Part shown: in pieces, positions 1 through 8,290 of the stretch | How the letters are laid out: every line of letters begins with the position of its first letter | How positions within the stretch are numbered: position 1 is the first letter of the stretch | From: Sedimentisphaerales bacterium | GTDB taxonomy: Bacteria > Planctomycetota > Phycisphaerae > Sedimentisphaerales > Anaerobacaceae | DNA: 59,835 bases | Direction of reading: 5' to 3' | Assembly (NCBI GenBank): GCA_016927855.1 | Contig: JAFGLV010000093.1 | Location: 1 to 59,835, forward strand | Notes under the pieces: model-generated | Told to the model about the DNA's origin: nothing | The model's database searches: none | The model's input: only the letters and a program-made list of their open reading frames with translations | Made by a program: the position numbers and the translations under genes

Positions 1-675
1 CGGGGCGAGGACGCCGAGGAATTCGAGGCGTATCGACAGGAGATGGTCGCGAGCCTGGCGCCGGTCGGGGCGCTGGAGGCGATGCTGGCCGGGCGCATCG
101 TGGGGCTGAGCTGGCGGCTGTTGCGCGCCGAACGGCACCAGAACGACGTGTACGAGACGCTGTATCTCAAGGAGGCGTCCGGTGCCTACAGCGACTCGCA
201 GGTGATGCTGCGGAACCTGGAGCCGCGCGGGCCGAACGCCGACCTCGGGCCGGCCCAGGGCGACCTGGTCGCCGGGCAGGTGGTCCGGCGTGACTGCGTC
301 TGCAACCAAATCTTCGAGCGGCTGCTGATGTACGAGCGGCGGATCGAGCAGAGCCTGTATCGCGCGATGGCGGAACTGGAGAAGCTGAGGCGGTTGCGGC
401 AGTCCGAGCCGCCGGCAGGGGAGCCGAAGCGCGAGGTCGCCGAGGAGCCTTCGCGCCAAACAAAGCCAAATGGGACGTCCGAGATTGCAGAGAGGTCTTC
501 AGGCGGTGACGAGGAGCGTCGCGTCGCGGGTGGAAACGGCGAAACAAAGCCAAATGTCGGAACGGGCGGTGACCATCCGGCCGGCAATGGTGAGGTCACA
601 AGGACCCGGATGAGCCCGGACGGTGAATCATCTCACGCAGACGTCGCCCTGAGCGAAGCCGAATGGGGGCGCTGA
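1..675 (+). CDS. Hypothetical protein, C-terminal part, cut by the window edge
   Basis: The frame is open from base 1 (RGEDAEEFEAYRQEM...), so the true start lies outside the window. The first visible half (SLAPVGALEAMLAGRIVGLSWRLLRAER, then YERRIEQSLYRAMAELEKL) resembles the C-terminal half of a common planctomycete family of unknown function whose N terminus usually reads GPRTPEGKARS; I recognise it by style only. The last 80 residues are low-complexity, rich in G, E, S and P, with a repeated TKPN unit (near residues 141 and 166 counted from base 43). Such TKPN or KTKP tails seem to come from dispersed DNA repeats rather than a folded domain. Function unknown. Confidence 0.6.
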   Translation, partial: RGEDAEEFEAYRQEMVASLAPVGALEAMLAGRIVGLSWRLLRAERHQNDVYETLYLKEASGAYSDSQVMLRNLEPRGPNADLGPAQGDLVAGQVVRRDCVCNQIFERLLMYERRIEQSLYRAMAELEKLRRLRQSEPPAGEPKREVAEEPSRQTKPNGTSEIAERSSGGDEERRVAGGNGETKPNVGTGGDHPAGNGEVTRTRMSPDGESSHADVALSEAEWGR

Positions 676-1246
676 GGCGCAGGACCGAAGAAGTGGAGGT
701 GAGCCGTTTGGATGGATAAGCGGGGTGGTTGGTGCGCGATCGTTACGGCCGTATTTGCTCGGGGCGCCGTCATGGCACGCTGCGCGTGCCCCTGCCGCCG
801 GACTCGTATGACGGCTTGGTCTGGCTGCGTAAGACCATCCAACAAAATGACCGATGGTGATGTGTAGGGGCAGGCCCCTGTGCCTGCCCAGGGCAACCAC
901 AGGGGGTTGCCCCTACGGCGCCCGTACCGCAGCGCGCATACGAGAATCACTCTGTTCCGCGCTCTCAGCGCCTTTGCGTGAAAAAACAAACCCAATTGGC
1001 GGCGGGCCGTGACGAACGCGGTACGTGCGGAAACAGGCGCGGAGACGCGAAGGGACAGAAACGAGAAGGAGGCAGTGTGCGATTTGCCTGGACCCGCCGA
1101 GCAGAGGGCGTGCGGACATCGGCGGTAAGGCTGTCGGTGTACATCGCGCGTGGTTGCGGTTAGCATGGGCTGGGTCGTGTGTGCGGCGGGTGCGTCGGAA
1201 GGGGACCGTCGCGTGGTGGGTCCAGGTGACATCGGAGCGCGCAGGC
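676..1246. other. Intergenic stretch with repeats, no supported gene
   Basis: The open frames here on both strands are by-products of inverted repeats. It holds one copy of the GTAGGGGCAGG palindrome family (848-916) and, near 978, a short A-rich motif AAAAAACAAACCCAATT that resembles the AAACAAAGCCAAATG units inside the preceding gene. No RNA gene or clear terminator was recognised. Confidence 0.6.
848..916 (+). repeat. GTAGGGGCAGG palindrome, copy 1, with conserved flank
   Basis: The core at 864-916 starts GTAGGGGCAGGCCCC and ends GGGTTGCCCCTAC, so it folds end to end. The flank TGACCGATGG on its left also flanks the copies at 14258-14308 and 28135-28259 (in inverse orientation). The shared flanks imply one element with defined ends rather than independent hairpins. 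Confidence 0.8.
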
Positions 1247-1759
1247 ATGAGACCGTATCAGTTCTGCTTTGAGTTGCACAAGTGGCTGGGGATTGCGTTG
1301 TCGGTGGTCTTGATCAACGTGTCGGTGACCGGCGTGCTGTTGCTGGTGAAGAAGCAGCACGCGTGGATTCAGCCGCCGACGCGTACGGGTCACGAGGGGG
1401 CGCCGGCCGAATTTGTCAGTATGCAGGTGGTACTGGAGGCGGTGCGCGACTGCAATCATCCGGACTTTCGCGGCGTCGAGAGTATCGACCGGGTCGATTT
1501 TCGGCCGGACAAGCGTGTGTATAAGGTGACCTCAAAGACCAACTATGCCGAGATTCAGGTGGACGCGATCACCGCCGACGTGCTCAGCGCCAGCGTGCGC
1601 CGCAGCGACTGGCTCGAACAACTGCACGACGGTTCGCTGCTGGGCGCGTGGATGCACGGCGCAGTCATGCCCGCGGTGGCGGTTGGCAACGTCGTCCTGA
1701 CGCTCAGCGGGCTGTATCTCTGGCTCGGGCGCAAGGTGCGCCGGCGCAAGGGCGAATGA
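1247..1759 (+). CDS. PepSY-associated membrane protein
   Basis: 170 residues. The start MRPYQFCFELHKWLGIAL was chosen because the longer frame from 1025 runs through low-quality repeat sequence. Residues 8-32 contain HKWLGIALSVVLINVSVTGVL, the typical first membrane segment of PepSY-associated proteins with its early His and Gly. A middle region of about 90 residues has a PepSY-like V-x-F-x-x-x-x-x-V-Y-K pattern. A second membrane segment near the C terminus (AVMPAVAVGNVVLTLSGLYLWL) ends in a basic tail. Members of this family sit in the membrane near redox, siderophore or peptidase functions; the exact role is not known. The stop codon TGA lies inside a GGGCGAATGATTATTCGCCC repeat, so the C-terminal GE is repeat-encoded. 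Confidence 0.7.
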   Translation: MRPYQFCFELHKWLGIALSVVLINVSVTGVLLLVKKQHAWIQPPTRTGHEGAPAEFVSMQVVLEAVRDCNHPDFRGVESIDRVDFRPDKRVYKVTSKTNYAEIQVDAITADVLSASVRRSDWLEQLHDGSLLGAWMHGAVMPAVAVGNVVLTLSGLYLWLGRKVRRRKGE

Positions 1760-1773
1760 TTATTCGCCCCTAC
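1750..1773. repeat. GGGCGAAT palindrome, copy A
   Basis: GGGCGAATGATTATTCGCCC has 8-bp arms and a 4-base loop, followed by CTAC. It overlaps the 3' end of the PepSY gene, provides its stop codon, and lies between two convergent genes, where the hairpin could act as a bidirectional transcription end. Confidence 0.85.
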
Positions 1774-1809
1774 GGTGGGACGGGCGGCGTGTTTGCGTTT
1801 TGGGCGCTG

Positions 1810-2550
1810 CTATTGCAGGTGCGAGAAGAACCGGCCGAAGCGGGGTTGGTACTTCTCGGTGATGTCGAACGAGAGGATCACGCCTTTGGCTTTGCCCAGG
1901 ATGGAGCGGCGCGGGACGAGGCCGAAGAAGCGCGAGTCGCGGCTGAGGTCGCGGTTGTCGCCCAGCATGAAGTAGTGATCGTCGGTGACGGTGACGGGGC
2001 CGAAGCTGCGCTCCGCGCGAATGCTCGGAACGCTGAGGACCGGGTGAGTGGTCTTGTCCAGTTGCTCCAGGGCGCAGATGCAGCTATGCGCCAGTTCGTC
2101 GGACAGGCGCTCCAGGTAGTCCTGGCCGGCGGCGCGATAGGTCAGCGGCGTGCCGTTGAGCAGGAGCACGTTGTCGCGCATTTCGAGGGTGTCGCCGGGC
2201 AGGGCGATGACGCGCTTGACGAGCCGGATGCCGTCGTCGGGCGAGAGGCAGATCACGATGTCGCCGCGTTGGGGCTCGGACCAGTGGGCCAGGCGGTGCA
2301 GCGTCAACGGGACCCGAAGGTCGTACGCGGCCTTGTTCACGAAGATCAGGTCGCCGGGCAGGATGGTCGGATTCATCGAGCCGGTGGGGACCCAGTTCCA
2401 GTCCGCCAGGCTCGATTTGACCGGTATGACGACGAAGACGATCAGAAACAGCGGTATACGCCACTGGTGCCAGAGGCCGCGGCCGAACTTGAGGGCCTTG
2501 CGCCGCGTCGGACCGGCGAGCGCGAGCCACGTTCGAGTCGTTCTATCCAT
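1810..2550 (-). CDS. lepB: Signal peptidase I
   Basis: 246 residues; cleaves signal peptides of Sec-exported proteins at the outer face of the inner membrane. One N-terminal membrane segment (IPLFLIVFVVIPVKSSLA, about 32-49) precedes the catalytic serine in PTGSMNPTILPGD. The general-base lysine is in RLVKRVIALPGD, followed by the usual GHYFMLGDNR-type box, here DDHYFMLGDNRDLSRDSR. The start has a good AAGGAG ribosome site 8 bases upstream. It is shorter than many Gram-negative LepB proteins but all S26 boxes are present. The gene converges with the PepSY gene across a palindromic repeat. I see no operon partner. Confidence 0.95.
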   Translation of the reverse strand: MDRTTRTWLALAGPTRRKALKFGRGLWHQWRIPLFLIVFVVIPVKSSLADWNWVPTGSMNPTILPGDLIFVNKAAYDLRVPLTLHRLAHWSEPQRGDIVICLSPDDGIRLVKRVIALPGDTLEMRDNVLLLNGTPLTYRAAGQDYLERLSDELAHSCICALEQLDKTTHPVLSVPSIRAERSFGPVTVTDDHYFMLGDNRDLSRDSRFFGLVPRRSILGKAKGVILSFDITEKYQPRFGRFFSHLQ

Positions 2551-2658
2551 GTCGTGCTCCTTCAGCGAGAGACGGCAAAAACCGCGAGCGCGAAGGCTCG
2601 CCTACCGGTACAGTCGCATCCGCGAGCACATTATTCCAACGCAAATCGTCGGCAACCT

Positions 2659-5457
2659 CTACAGGCCCGGCAAGGGCACGACGTCGAACGTTTGCGGCTC
2701 GGCCAACGGGGTCAAGGTGCCGTCGGCAGAGAGGCTCAGCGTAACGGTGTAGCGGCCGGGCTCGACCAGCGGGCCGGGGCGCCGCCTGCGGCTACGCGCC
2801 TGGCGGGCGCGGCGCGGTTCGCCTCCGGAAGCCTGGGCCTGCTCGGCTTCGGCCTCTTCCTCTTCGCTCATCTCCATTTCTTCCTCGTAGGCCCGCTGGG
2901 CCTCCGGCGAGTTGTCGGCTTCGCCACGCAGGTCCCAGGTGACGCGATGCAGGCCTGCCGCACGCGGTCCGTCGATCTGGCGGACCTGGTTGCCGTCGGC
3001 GTCCGCGATCGTCAGTACGACTCTGCTCGTCGGATCGTCGCGCAGAAAGCACGTGAAGGTCGCGCCGAAGGGCGGGTTCGGTGCCGCATAGTTGCCGAAG
3101 GCCGCTCGCATGTAGCTCAACTCGTGATAGAGATATGCGTGGCGCAGCGGGAAGAGCGCCGCCGACTGCGCGAGTGTCTCGCGCGTGAGGCACCGCAATG
3201 GTGTGTAGTCGTCGAGAATGTAGAATCCGCGTCCGAACGTCGCGCACACGAGGTCGGTCTCGCGCGTCTGAATCTCCAGGTCGCGGAACGCGATCGTCGG
3301 CACGCCACCTCGCAATTGCACCCAGCGCTCGCCGCCGTCGGTGGTGACGAACAGCCCGTACTCGGTGCCGGCAAACAACAGTCGTTCGTTGACCGGGTCC
3401 TCGACGATGCACCATACCGGATGACGCTCGGGCAGGTTGCCGGCAACCGAGGTCCAGTTTCTTCCGCGGTCGGTGCTCTTGAGCAGGTAGGGCGTGAAGT
3501 CACCGCTCTTGAAGTGGTTGAACGCGACGTACACGGTATCGGCGTCGTGCTGCGATGCGAAGAGATCGGAGACGTACGCCATCTCGGGCACGCCGGGGAA
3601 GCGTTCGACCTTGCGCCAATTCTTGCCGCCGTCTTCCGAGACCTGCACGAGACCATCGTCGGTCCCGACATAGAGCAGGCCTTCGACCAGAGGCGATTCG
3701 CTCAGCGCCGTGCCGACGCCCAGCTCGGTCGTGAAGAGGTTCTTCGTCACGGCATTCGCATCCCAGAGCCGGCCCATGACGGGAATCGTGTCACTGTCGA
3801 TCTGGCGGGTCAGATCGTCGCTGACCGGTTCCCAGTTGTCACCTCGATCGTCGCTGCGAAACAGGCGGCTGCCGGCGAAGTACAGGCGCGAAGACGCGTG
3901 CGGGCTGATGATTAGCGGCGTGTCCCAGTTCCAGCGAACTCCCGGCTCGTTCGAATCCGACGACTGGCCGCGTCCACCGCCGGTTCGCGGCCGGATGCCG
4001 CGGCTCTCGCCGGTGCGCTTGTCGAGCCGCGTGATCGCGCCGTACTGCGACATCGAATAAACGATGCTCGGGTCCGTCGGATCGATGCGCGGCTGCATGC
4101 CGTCACCACCGCCGACGCTGATCCAATCGCTCGTGCGGATGCCGACGCGGTGGATCGTGCGCGAGGGGCCGCCATGCGAGCCGTTGTCCTGCGAGCCGCC
4201 GTAGACATGGTAGAACGGCTCGGAATTGTCGACCGCGACGCGATAGTATTGCGTGCTGGGCAGGTTGGTGAAGTGCCGCCAGGTGCGTCCGCCGTCGTAG
4301 GTTTCGTAGAGTCCGCCGTCGTTGCCAACGAGCAGGTGGTCGCGGTCGGTGGGGTCGAAGGTCATCGCGTGATTGTCCACGTGCATCTGCCAACGCACGC
4401 GCTCAAAGGTTTCGCCACCATCGTCGGTGACGTGGATCGTCACGTCCATCGCGTAGATGCGCTCGAAGTGGTGTGGGTCGGCATAGATCTCGCCATAGAA
4501 CTGCGGGTCCACCACGCGGTAGTTGTTGCGGCGTACCCAGGTCGCGCCGCGATCCGCCGAGCGGAAGAAGCCGCTTTCGTCTCCGGCCGCGACGACCAGT
4601 GCGTAGACGATGTCGGGATTCTGCGGCGACAGCGCCAGCGCGATCCGGCCCAGATCGACCGTCGGGATGCCTTCGGTCAATTCGGTCCAGGTGGCGCCGG
4701 CGTCGGTGGACTTGAAGATGCCGGCCTCCGGTCCACCGCCGATGCAGATGCCGACGTGCCGCCGCCTCTGGTAAGAGGCTGCGTAAATCACGTCGGGATC
4801 GCGCGGGTCGAGCACCACGTCGGTGATACCGGTGTTCTCGCTGATTTGCAGGACGGGCTTCCAGCTCTCTCCGCCATCGGTGCTCTTGTACAGGCCGCGA
4901 TCGCCGCCCGGTGCCCAAAGCGGCCCTTGCGAGGCGACATACATGACTTGCGCGTCACGCGGATCGAACAGAATCTTGGCGATGTGCTCGGAGTTGGGCA
5001 GGCCCTTGTGTTCCCAGGTCTGGCCTGCGTCAGTGCTCTTGTAGATCCCGTCGCCAAAGCTGACGCTGCGCAGCGACTGGTTCTCTCCGGTGCCCAGCCA
5101 GACGACGTTCGGATCGCGCGGATCGAGCGCGACGCAACCGAGCGAATACGAGCCACCTTCGTCGAAGATCGGCGTCCAGGTCGTGCCGCGATTGGTCGTC
5201 TTCCAGAGCCCGCTCGACGCGGCGGCGACATACCAGGTGCTTCGGTTCGTCGGGTCCACCGCGATATCGGCGATGCGCCCCGGCGACAGGGCCGGACCGA
5301 GGCTCCGCAACTCCAGCGCGCGCAGGAGATCGGCGGTCAGCTCGTTGGGAGCAGCGCCCAACGCGAGACTCTGGGCCGCAACGACAAGCGTCAGGCAAAG
5401 CAGCATCGAATCATGGACCATGCGACTCGTTTGTTTGGATCGGCGTACTGAATTCAT
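2659..5457 (-). CDS. Exported BNR/Asp-box (Vps10/sortilin-like) beta-propeller protein
   Basis: 932 residues with a signal peptide (SMLLCLTLVVAAQSLALGA). The body is a long series of Asp-box units, S-x-D-x-G-x-T-W or close variants (STDAGQTWE, STDGGESWK, STDAGATWT, SADRGATWV, SDDRGDNWE, STDRGRNWT), which build large seven- to ten-bladed propellers of the Vps10/sortilin and xyloglucanase type. Databases often label these 'glycosyl hydrolase', but no catalytic pair can be assigned here. A 60-residue acidic then basic linker (EEEMEMSEEEEAEAE, then RRARQARSRRRR) sits before a short C-terminal beta domain. The start codon overlaps the stop of the upstream GH31 gene (ATGA) behind a GGAGGT site, so the two are translationally coupled and probably work together outside the cell. 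Confidence 0.8.
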   Translation of the reverse strand: MNSVRRSKQTSRMVHDSMLLCLTLVVAAQSLALGAAPNELTADLLRALELRSLGPALSPGRIADIAVDPTNRSTWYVAAASSGLWKTTNRGTTWTPIFDEGGSYSLGCVALDPRDPNVVWLGTGENQSLRSVSFGDGIYKSTDAGQTWEHKGLPNSEHIAKILFDPRDAQVMYVASQGPLWAPGGDRGLYKSTDGGESWKPVLQISENTGITDVVLDPRDPDVIYAASYQRRRHVGICIGGGPEAGIFKSTDAGATWTELTEGIPTVDLGRIALALSPQNPDIVYALVVAAGDESGFFRSADRGATWVRRNNYRVVDPQFYGEIYADPHHFERIYAMDVTIHVTDDGGETFERVRWQMHVDNHAMTFDPTDRDHLLVGNDGGLYETYDGGRTWRHFTNLPSTQYYRVAVDNSEPFYHVYGGSQDNGSHGGPSRTIHRVGIRTSDWISVGGGDGMQPRIDPTDPSIVYSMSQYGAITRLDKRTGESRGIRPRTGGGRGQSSDSNEPGVRWNWDTPLIISPHASSRLYFAGSRLFRSDDRGDNWEPVSDDLTRQIDSDTIPVMGRLWDANAVTKNLFTTELGVGTALSESPLVEGLLYVGTDDGLVQVSEDGGKNWRKVERFPGVPEMAYVSDLFASQHDADTVYVAFNHFKSGDFTPYLLKSTDRGRNWTSVAGNLPERHPVWCIVEDPVNERLLFAGTEYGLFVTTDGGERWVQLRGGVPTIAFRDLEIQTRETDLVCATFGRGFYILDDYTPLRCLTRETLAQSAALFPLRHAYLYHELSYMRAAFGNYAAPNPPFGATFTCFLRDDPTSRVVLTIADADGNQVRQIDGPRAAGLHRVTWDLRGEADNSPEAQRAYEEEMEMSEEEEAEAEQAQASGGEPRRARQARSRRRRPGPLVEPGRYTVTLSLSADGTLTPLAEPQTFDVVPLPGL

Positions 5458-7766
5458 AGGTGTACCTCCATCGGTTGTCCATCGAAGCTGATAATTTGCT
5501 TTTTCTGACGGCCGGCGACGCGGACTTCGATCGTTCGCGACGCAGGCGCACGCATACGCGAGCCTGCGGCCAGCTTGAGGGTCAAGAGCCTGGCATCATC
5601 CTGCCAGGCCATTTCGATACGCATGAAGTCACCTTGGCGATAGGCGAAAGACCGTCCATCGTCCTCGTAGAGCGCCGACGCGCCGTCAGCACCGGGATAG
5701 ATGACGAGCGACAGCGGTTCGTCGACTTGCTCGTCAGCATACTGCTTGACGGGACCGAGCGGCAAGATCGCGCCGGCGCGAACGTACAGCGGCATCGTTT
5801 CGAGATCGACGGGACGCTCGATTTCGCGTCCGCCTTCGACGGGCTGTTCGGTCCAGAAATCGACCCACGTCCCGCGCGGCAGGTACAAGCGGCGGCTGCT
5901 GGCGTCTTGCTCCACGACCGGCGCGACGAGCATGTCACGACCCCAGAGGAACTGGTCACCGCGCGCGACGGCCGCGGGATCGTCGGGGTAGTGCAGCCAG
6001 AGCGCGCGCATGATGGGCAGACCGGTCTCGCAGCACTCGCGCACGGCGGTGTAGGTATAGGGCAGCAGGCGGTAGCGCAGTTCGAGATACTTCTTGAGAA
6101 TGGGCTCGACCTGGGGGTTCTTCAGTTCCGCCGGGTCGGGATTGAACGAGCCGGTCTCCGGCGGGCCTCCGTCACCGTCGTTCCAGCCCCAGGGCAGGCG
6201 CAGGTGCCAGTTACGGCCGTGTGCGCGAAAACAGGTGCAGAAGGCTCCGAATTGAAACCAGCGGACGTGCAGCTCGCCGGTGTATTCCGAGGTCGGGACG
6301 AAACCGCCGATGTCGGTGCCCCAGTAGGGGATACCGGATAATCCCGTGTTGACGGCGATCGGCACGTGCGTGCGCAGGGTCTCCCAGCGTGACTGCACGT
6401 CGCCGGACCAGAGGAACGCGGCGTAACGCTGCATGCCGGCCGAGCCGTTGCGGTGCAGCGCGAACGGTCGCTCGTCGGGCCGGTAGAGCTGAGAGCCTTC
6501 CCAATACATCCGGTGGCGATTCAGCCGCGACGCCGCGTCGAGCCCGTCACCCTGGTCCGGCCACCAGCCGTCGACGCCGACGTCGAACAGCGGTTTGTGG
6601 TACGGCCAGTAGCAGGGCACGCTGCGGTTCGCTGGCCAGCGGTCGTTCTCGTCGCGGCCGCTCGGGACCGCGTCGTTCGGATCGCACGGCTCGTGCACCG
6701 TGCCGGTCAGCCGCCGGCCTTCGATGACGATGTGCAGCACGACTTTGAAGTGCTGCTCGTGCAACGTCGCGATCGTGGCCTTCGGGTCGGGGAGGTTGCC
6801 CTTGTGCCAGGTGAACTCGCCGTTGCGCGTGTTCCAGCCCGAGGGGCAGAATTCGGTCCCCAGGTAGATCAACGCGTCGCAAGGCAGCTTCTTCTCGCGC
6901 ATGGTGCGCGCGACGCTCATGATCTCGTCGGGGCCTCCGAGCGTGCGGTGCGACTGCAGGTAGCCCAGCGTCCAGAGCGCCGGCATCTCCGCGAGGCCGG
7001 TAATCCGCGCGTATTCCCGCATGATCTGCTTCGGGTCGCGCGACGACACGACGAACACGTCGAGCGGCAAGCTGTCACGACCCGGCGTGAACCTGCCTTC
7101 GGTGCCGGTGAAGTCGAACGAGCCGAGCGGTTGGTGTATGAACAGGCCCCAGCCGTCCGTGCCGACCAGCCACTGGATCGGCACGCGGGCGCCGTGCGTG
7201 CTGAGTTGGTAGCCACCCTGGCCGCTGCGCATGCGGTCGGTCGTTCCCTTGCGGTCGAACTGGGGTCCGCCCTGGCCCAGGCCAAGCAGGGGACCGTCAC
7301 CCAGAAGGAAGGACATGCCGGGCGTTTGCGCATCGAGCGTCAGACGCTGGATGAGCTTGCCTTCAGGCGTTTCGACCAACAACGTCGGCGGTGAGGCGAT
7401 GAAGTTGACGACGAGGTCGCGCGCTCGAATGGGACCGACCGCGCCGGCGCCGCGCCGACGTTCGAGCACGTGTCCCTGTCCTTCAGGCACCAGCGCGCCG
7501 TCGGCAGGTCGAGACGCAAAATCTTGCGTCTCTACACCGCCGTTCGCGCGTGGCACGACGGTCAGACGAACGGTCGCCGGGCTCACGGACGAGACGACAA
7601 TCTCTACCGGTTCACCGGCGATGACGATGTCTCCTGATTGGCCGAGGACGATGTCACCCGGTAGCAGCAGGCCGGCGCCGACGGCGCCGAGTCGTTTCAA
7701 GGCGTCGCGGCGAGACAGGCGAACGGGGGTGGGATTGGGAAGATGGTCGGTAGCTCTGCTAGGCAT
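5454..7766 (-). CDS. Tat-exported GH31 family alpha-glycosidase
   Basis: 770 residues. The N terminus has a twin-arginine signal (SRRDALKRLGAVGAGLLLPG, about 18-37). GH31 hallmarks follow: an N-terminal galactose-mutarotase-like region, the barrel with VDGWWPDQGDGLD, where the catalytic aspartate is expected, then a long AFLWSGDVQSRWETL segment carrying the WSGD acid/base box, SGIPYWGTDIGGF, and a C-terminal beta domain (LYLPRGTWVDFWT; MPLYVRAGAILPLGP) typical of the family. The nucleophile box is W-x-D-x-G-D rather than the usual W-x-D-x-x-E, so substrate is uncertain: alpha-glucosides, xylosides or sulfoquinovosides are all possible. Residues 78-85 (VETQDFAS) are encoded by a GAGACGCAA palindrome in frame. 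Coupled by ATGA overlap to the downstream propeller gene. Confidence 0.85.
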   Translation of the reverse strand: MPSRATDHLPNPTPVRLSRRDALKRLGAVGAGLLLPGDIVLGQSGDIVIAGEPVEIVVSSVSPATVRLTVVPRANGGVETQDFASRPADGALVPEGQGHVLERRRGAGAVGPIRARDLVVNFIASPPTLLVETPEGKLIQRLTLDAQTPGMSFLLGDGPLLGLGQGGPQFDRKGTTDRMRSGQGGYQLSTHGARVPIQWLVGTDGWGLFIHQPLGSFDFTGTEGRFTPGRDSLPLDVFVVSSRDPKQIMREYARITGLAEMPALWTLGYLQSHRTLGGPDEIMSVARTMREKKLPCDALIYLGTEFCPSGWNTRNGEFTWHKGNLPDPKATIATLHEQHFKVVLHIVIEGRRLTGTVHEPCDPNDAVPSGRDENDRWPANRSVPCYWPYHKPLFDVGVDGWWPDQGDGLDAASRLNRHRMYWEGSQLYRPDERPFALHRNGSAGMQRYAAFLWSGDVQSRWETLRTHVPIAVNTGLSGIPYWGTDIGGFVPTSEYTGELHVRWFQFGAFCTCFRAHGRNWHLRLPWGWNDGDGGPPETGSFNPDPAELKNPQVEPILKKYLELRYRLLPYTYTAVRECCETGLPIMRALWLHYPDDPAAVARGDQFLWGRDMLVAPVVEQDASSRRLYLPRGTWVDFWTEQPVEGGREIERPVDLETMPLYVRAGAILPLGPVKQYADEQVDEPLSLVIYPGADGASALYEDDGRSFAYRQGDFMRIEMAWQDDARLLTLKLAAGSRMRAPASRTIEVRVAGRQKKQIISFDGQPMEVHL
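7511..7532. repeat. GAGACGCAA palindrome inside the GH31 gene
   Basis: GAGACGCAA, loop AATC, TTGCGTCTC: 9-bp perfect arms, followed by TAC. It keeps the frame open in the GH31 coding sequence, in the N-terminal region outside the catalytic barrel. Confidence 0.75.
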
Positions 7767-7812
7767 AGCTTGGCCCCCTTGCAGGTGTCGGTTGCCGCGT
7801 GCCCGTGGAGGC

Positions 7813-7836
7813 GTAGGGGCGAATAATCATTCGCCC
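7813..7836. repeat. GGGCGAAT palindrome, copy B
   Basis: GTAGGGGCGAATAATCATTC followed by GCCC, the reverse orientation of copy A. It stands 38 bases from copy C in opposite orientation, so the pair could also fold together. Confidence 0.85.
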
Positions 7837-7874
7837 TCGCCGGTGTCGAAGCCGGCTGCCCCGGCGTGGGACAA

Positions 7875-7898
7875 GGGCGAATGATTATTCGCCCCTAC
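7875..7898. repeat. GGGCGAAT palindrome, copy C
   Basis: GGGCGAATGATTATTCGCCC followed by CTAC, same orientation as copies A and E. Confidence 0.85.
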
Positions 7899-7958
7899 CG
7901 GCGTCACCACACGCAACGCAGATCGTACGCCATTCAGCGGCAGCCGTCAAGCCGCAGA

Positions 7959-8135
7959 ATGGGCAACTCGCTGCCCATCCTGTCTTTCTGTCACCCTGAG
8001 CGGAGCGCAGCGGAGTCGAAGGGTCTGGCTACGGATTGGACAGCCCTTTCATTCGCGGCCAGATTCCTCGACTACGCTCGGAATGACAAAGTCGTGTCAG
8101 AGTCATGGGATGGGCAACGAATTGCCCACCCGGCG
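7959..8135. repeat. Nested inverted repeat (GGGCAAC hairpins around a GTCA...TGAC repeat)
   Basis: Outer arms: ATGGGCAACTCGCTGCCCAT on the left and GGATGGGCAACGAATTGCCC on the right, each itself a hairpin and roughly reverse complements of each other. Inner arms: GTCACCCTGAGCGGAGCGCA on the left and CGACTACGCTCGGAATGAC on the right, the common GTCATTTCGACCGAGCGCAG-type bacterial repeat. It looks like one element inserted into another. Confidence 0.65.
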
Positions 8136-8290
8136 GGCTGTACATGCACCCAACGATATGTTATGCTATGTCGCGTCGGTGTGAAACCGTAGGACCGGCA
8201 GGCAGGATCCCTTCCATGCAAAGAGCCGAAAACCAGCCATTCCATCCTCCGCAACACTCCGCATTTTGCGATTCTTGAAAGGCACGACCC

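Larger units (their letters stand above)
7767..8290. other. Repeat-filled gap between divergent genes
   Basis: The gap separates the GH31 gene (minus) from the DUF362 gene (plus), so it must hold both promoters, but I could not assign convincing -35/-10 pairs. It holds two opposed GGGCGAAT palindromes (7813-7836 and 7875-7898) and a larger nested inverted repeat (about 7959-8135). No coding region is supported. Confidence 0.6.

Noticed and set aside
633..1248. Minus-strand frames of up to 199 codons across 633-1248
   Set aside because: They run through palindromic repeats and GC-rich shadow sequence, with no domain texture.
1648..3915. 755-codon plus-strand frame
   Set aside because: It is the antisense shadow of lepB and the BNR-protein gene; composition is Arg/Ala/Val-rich without motifs.
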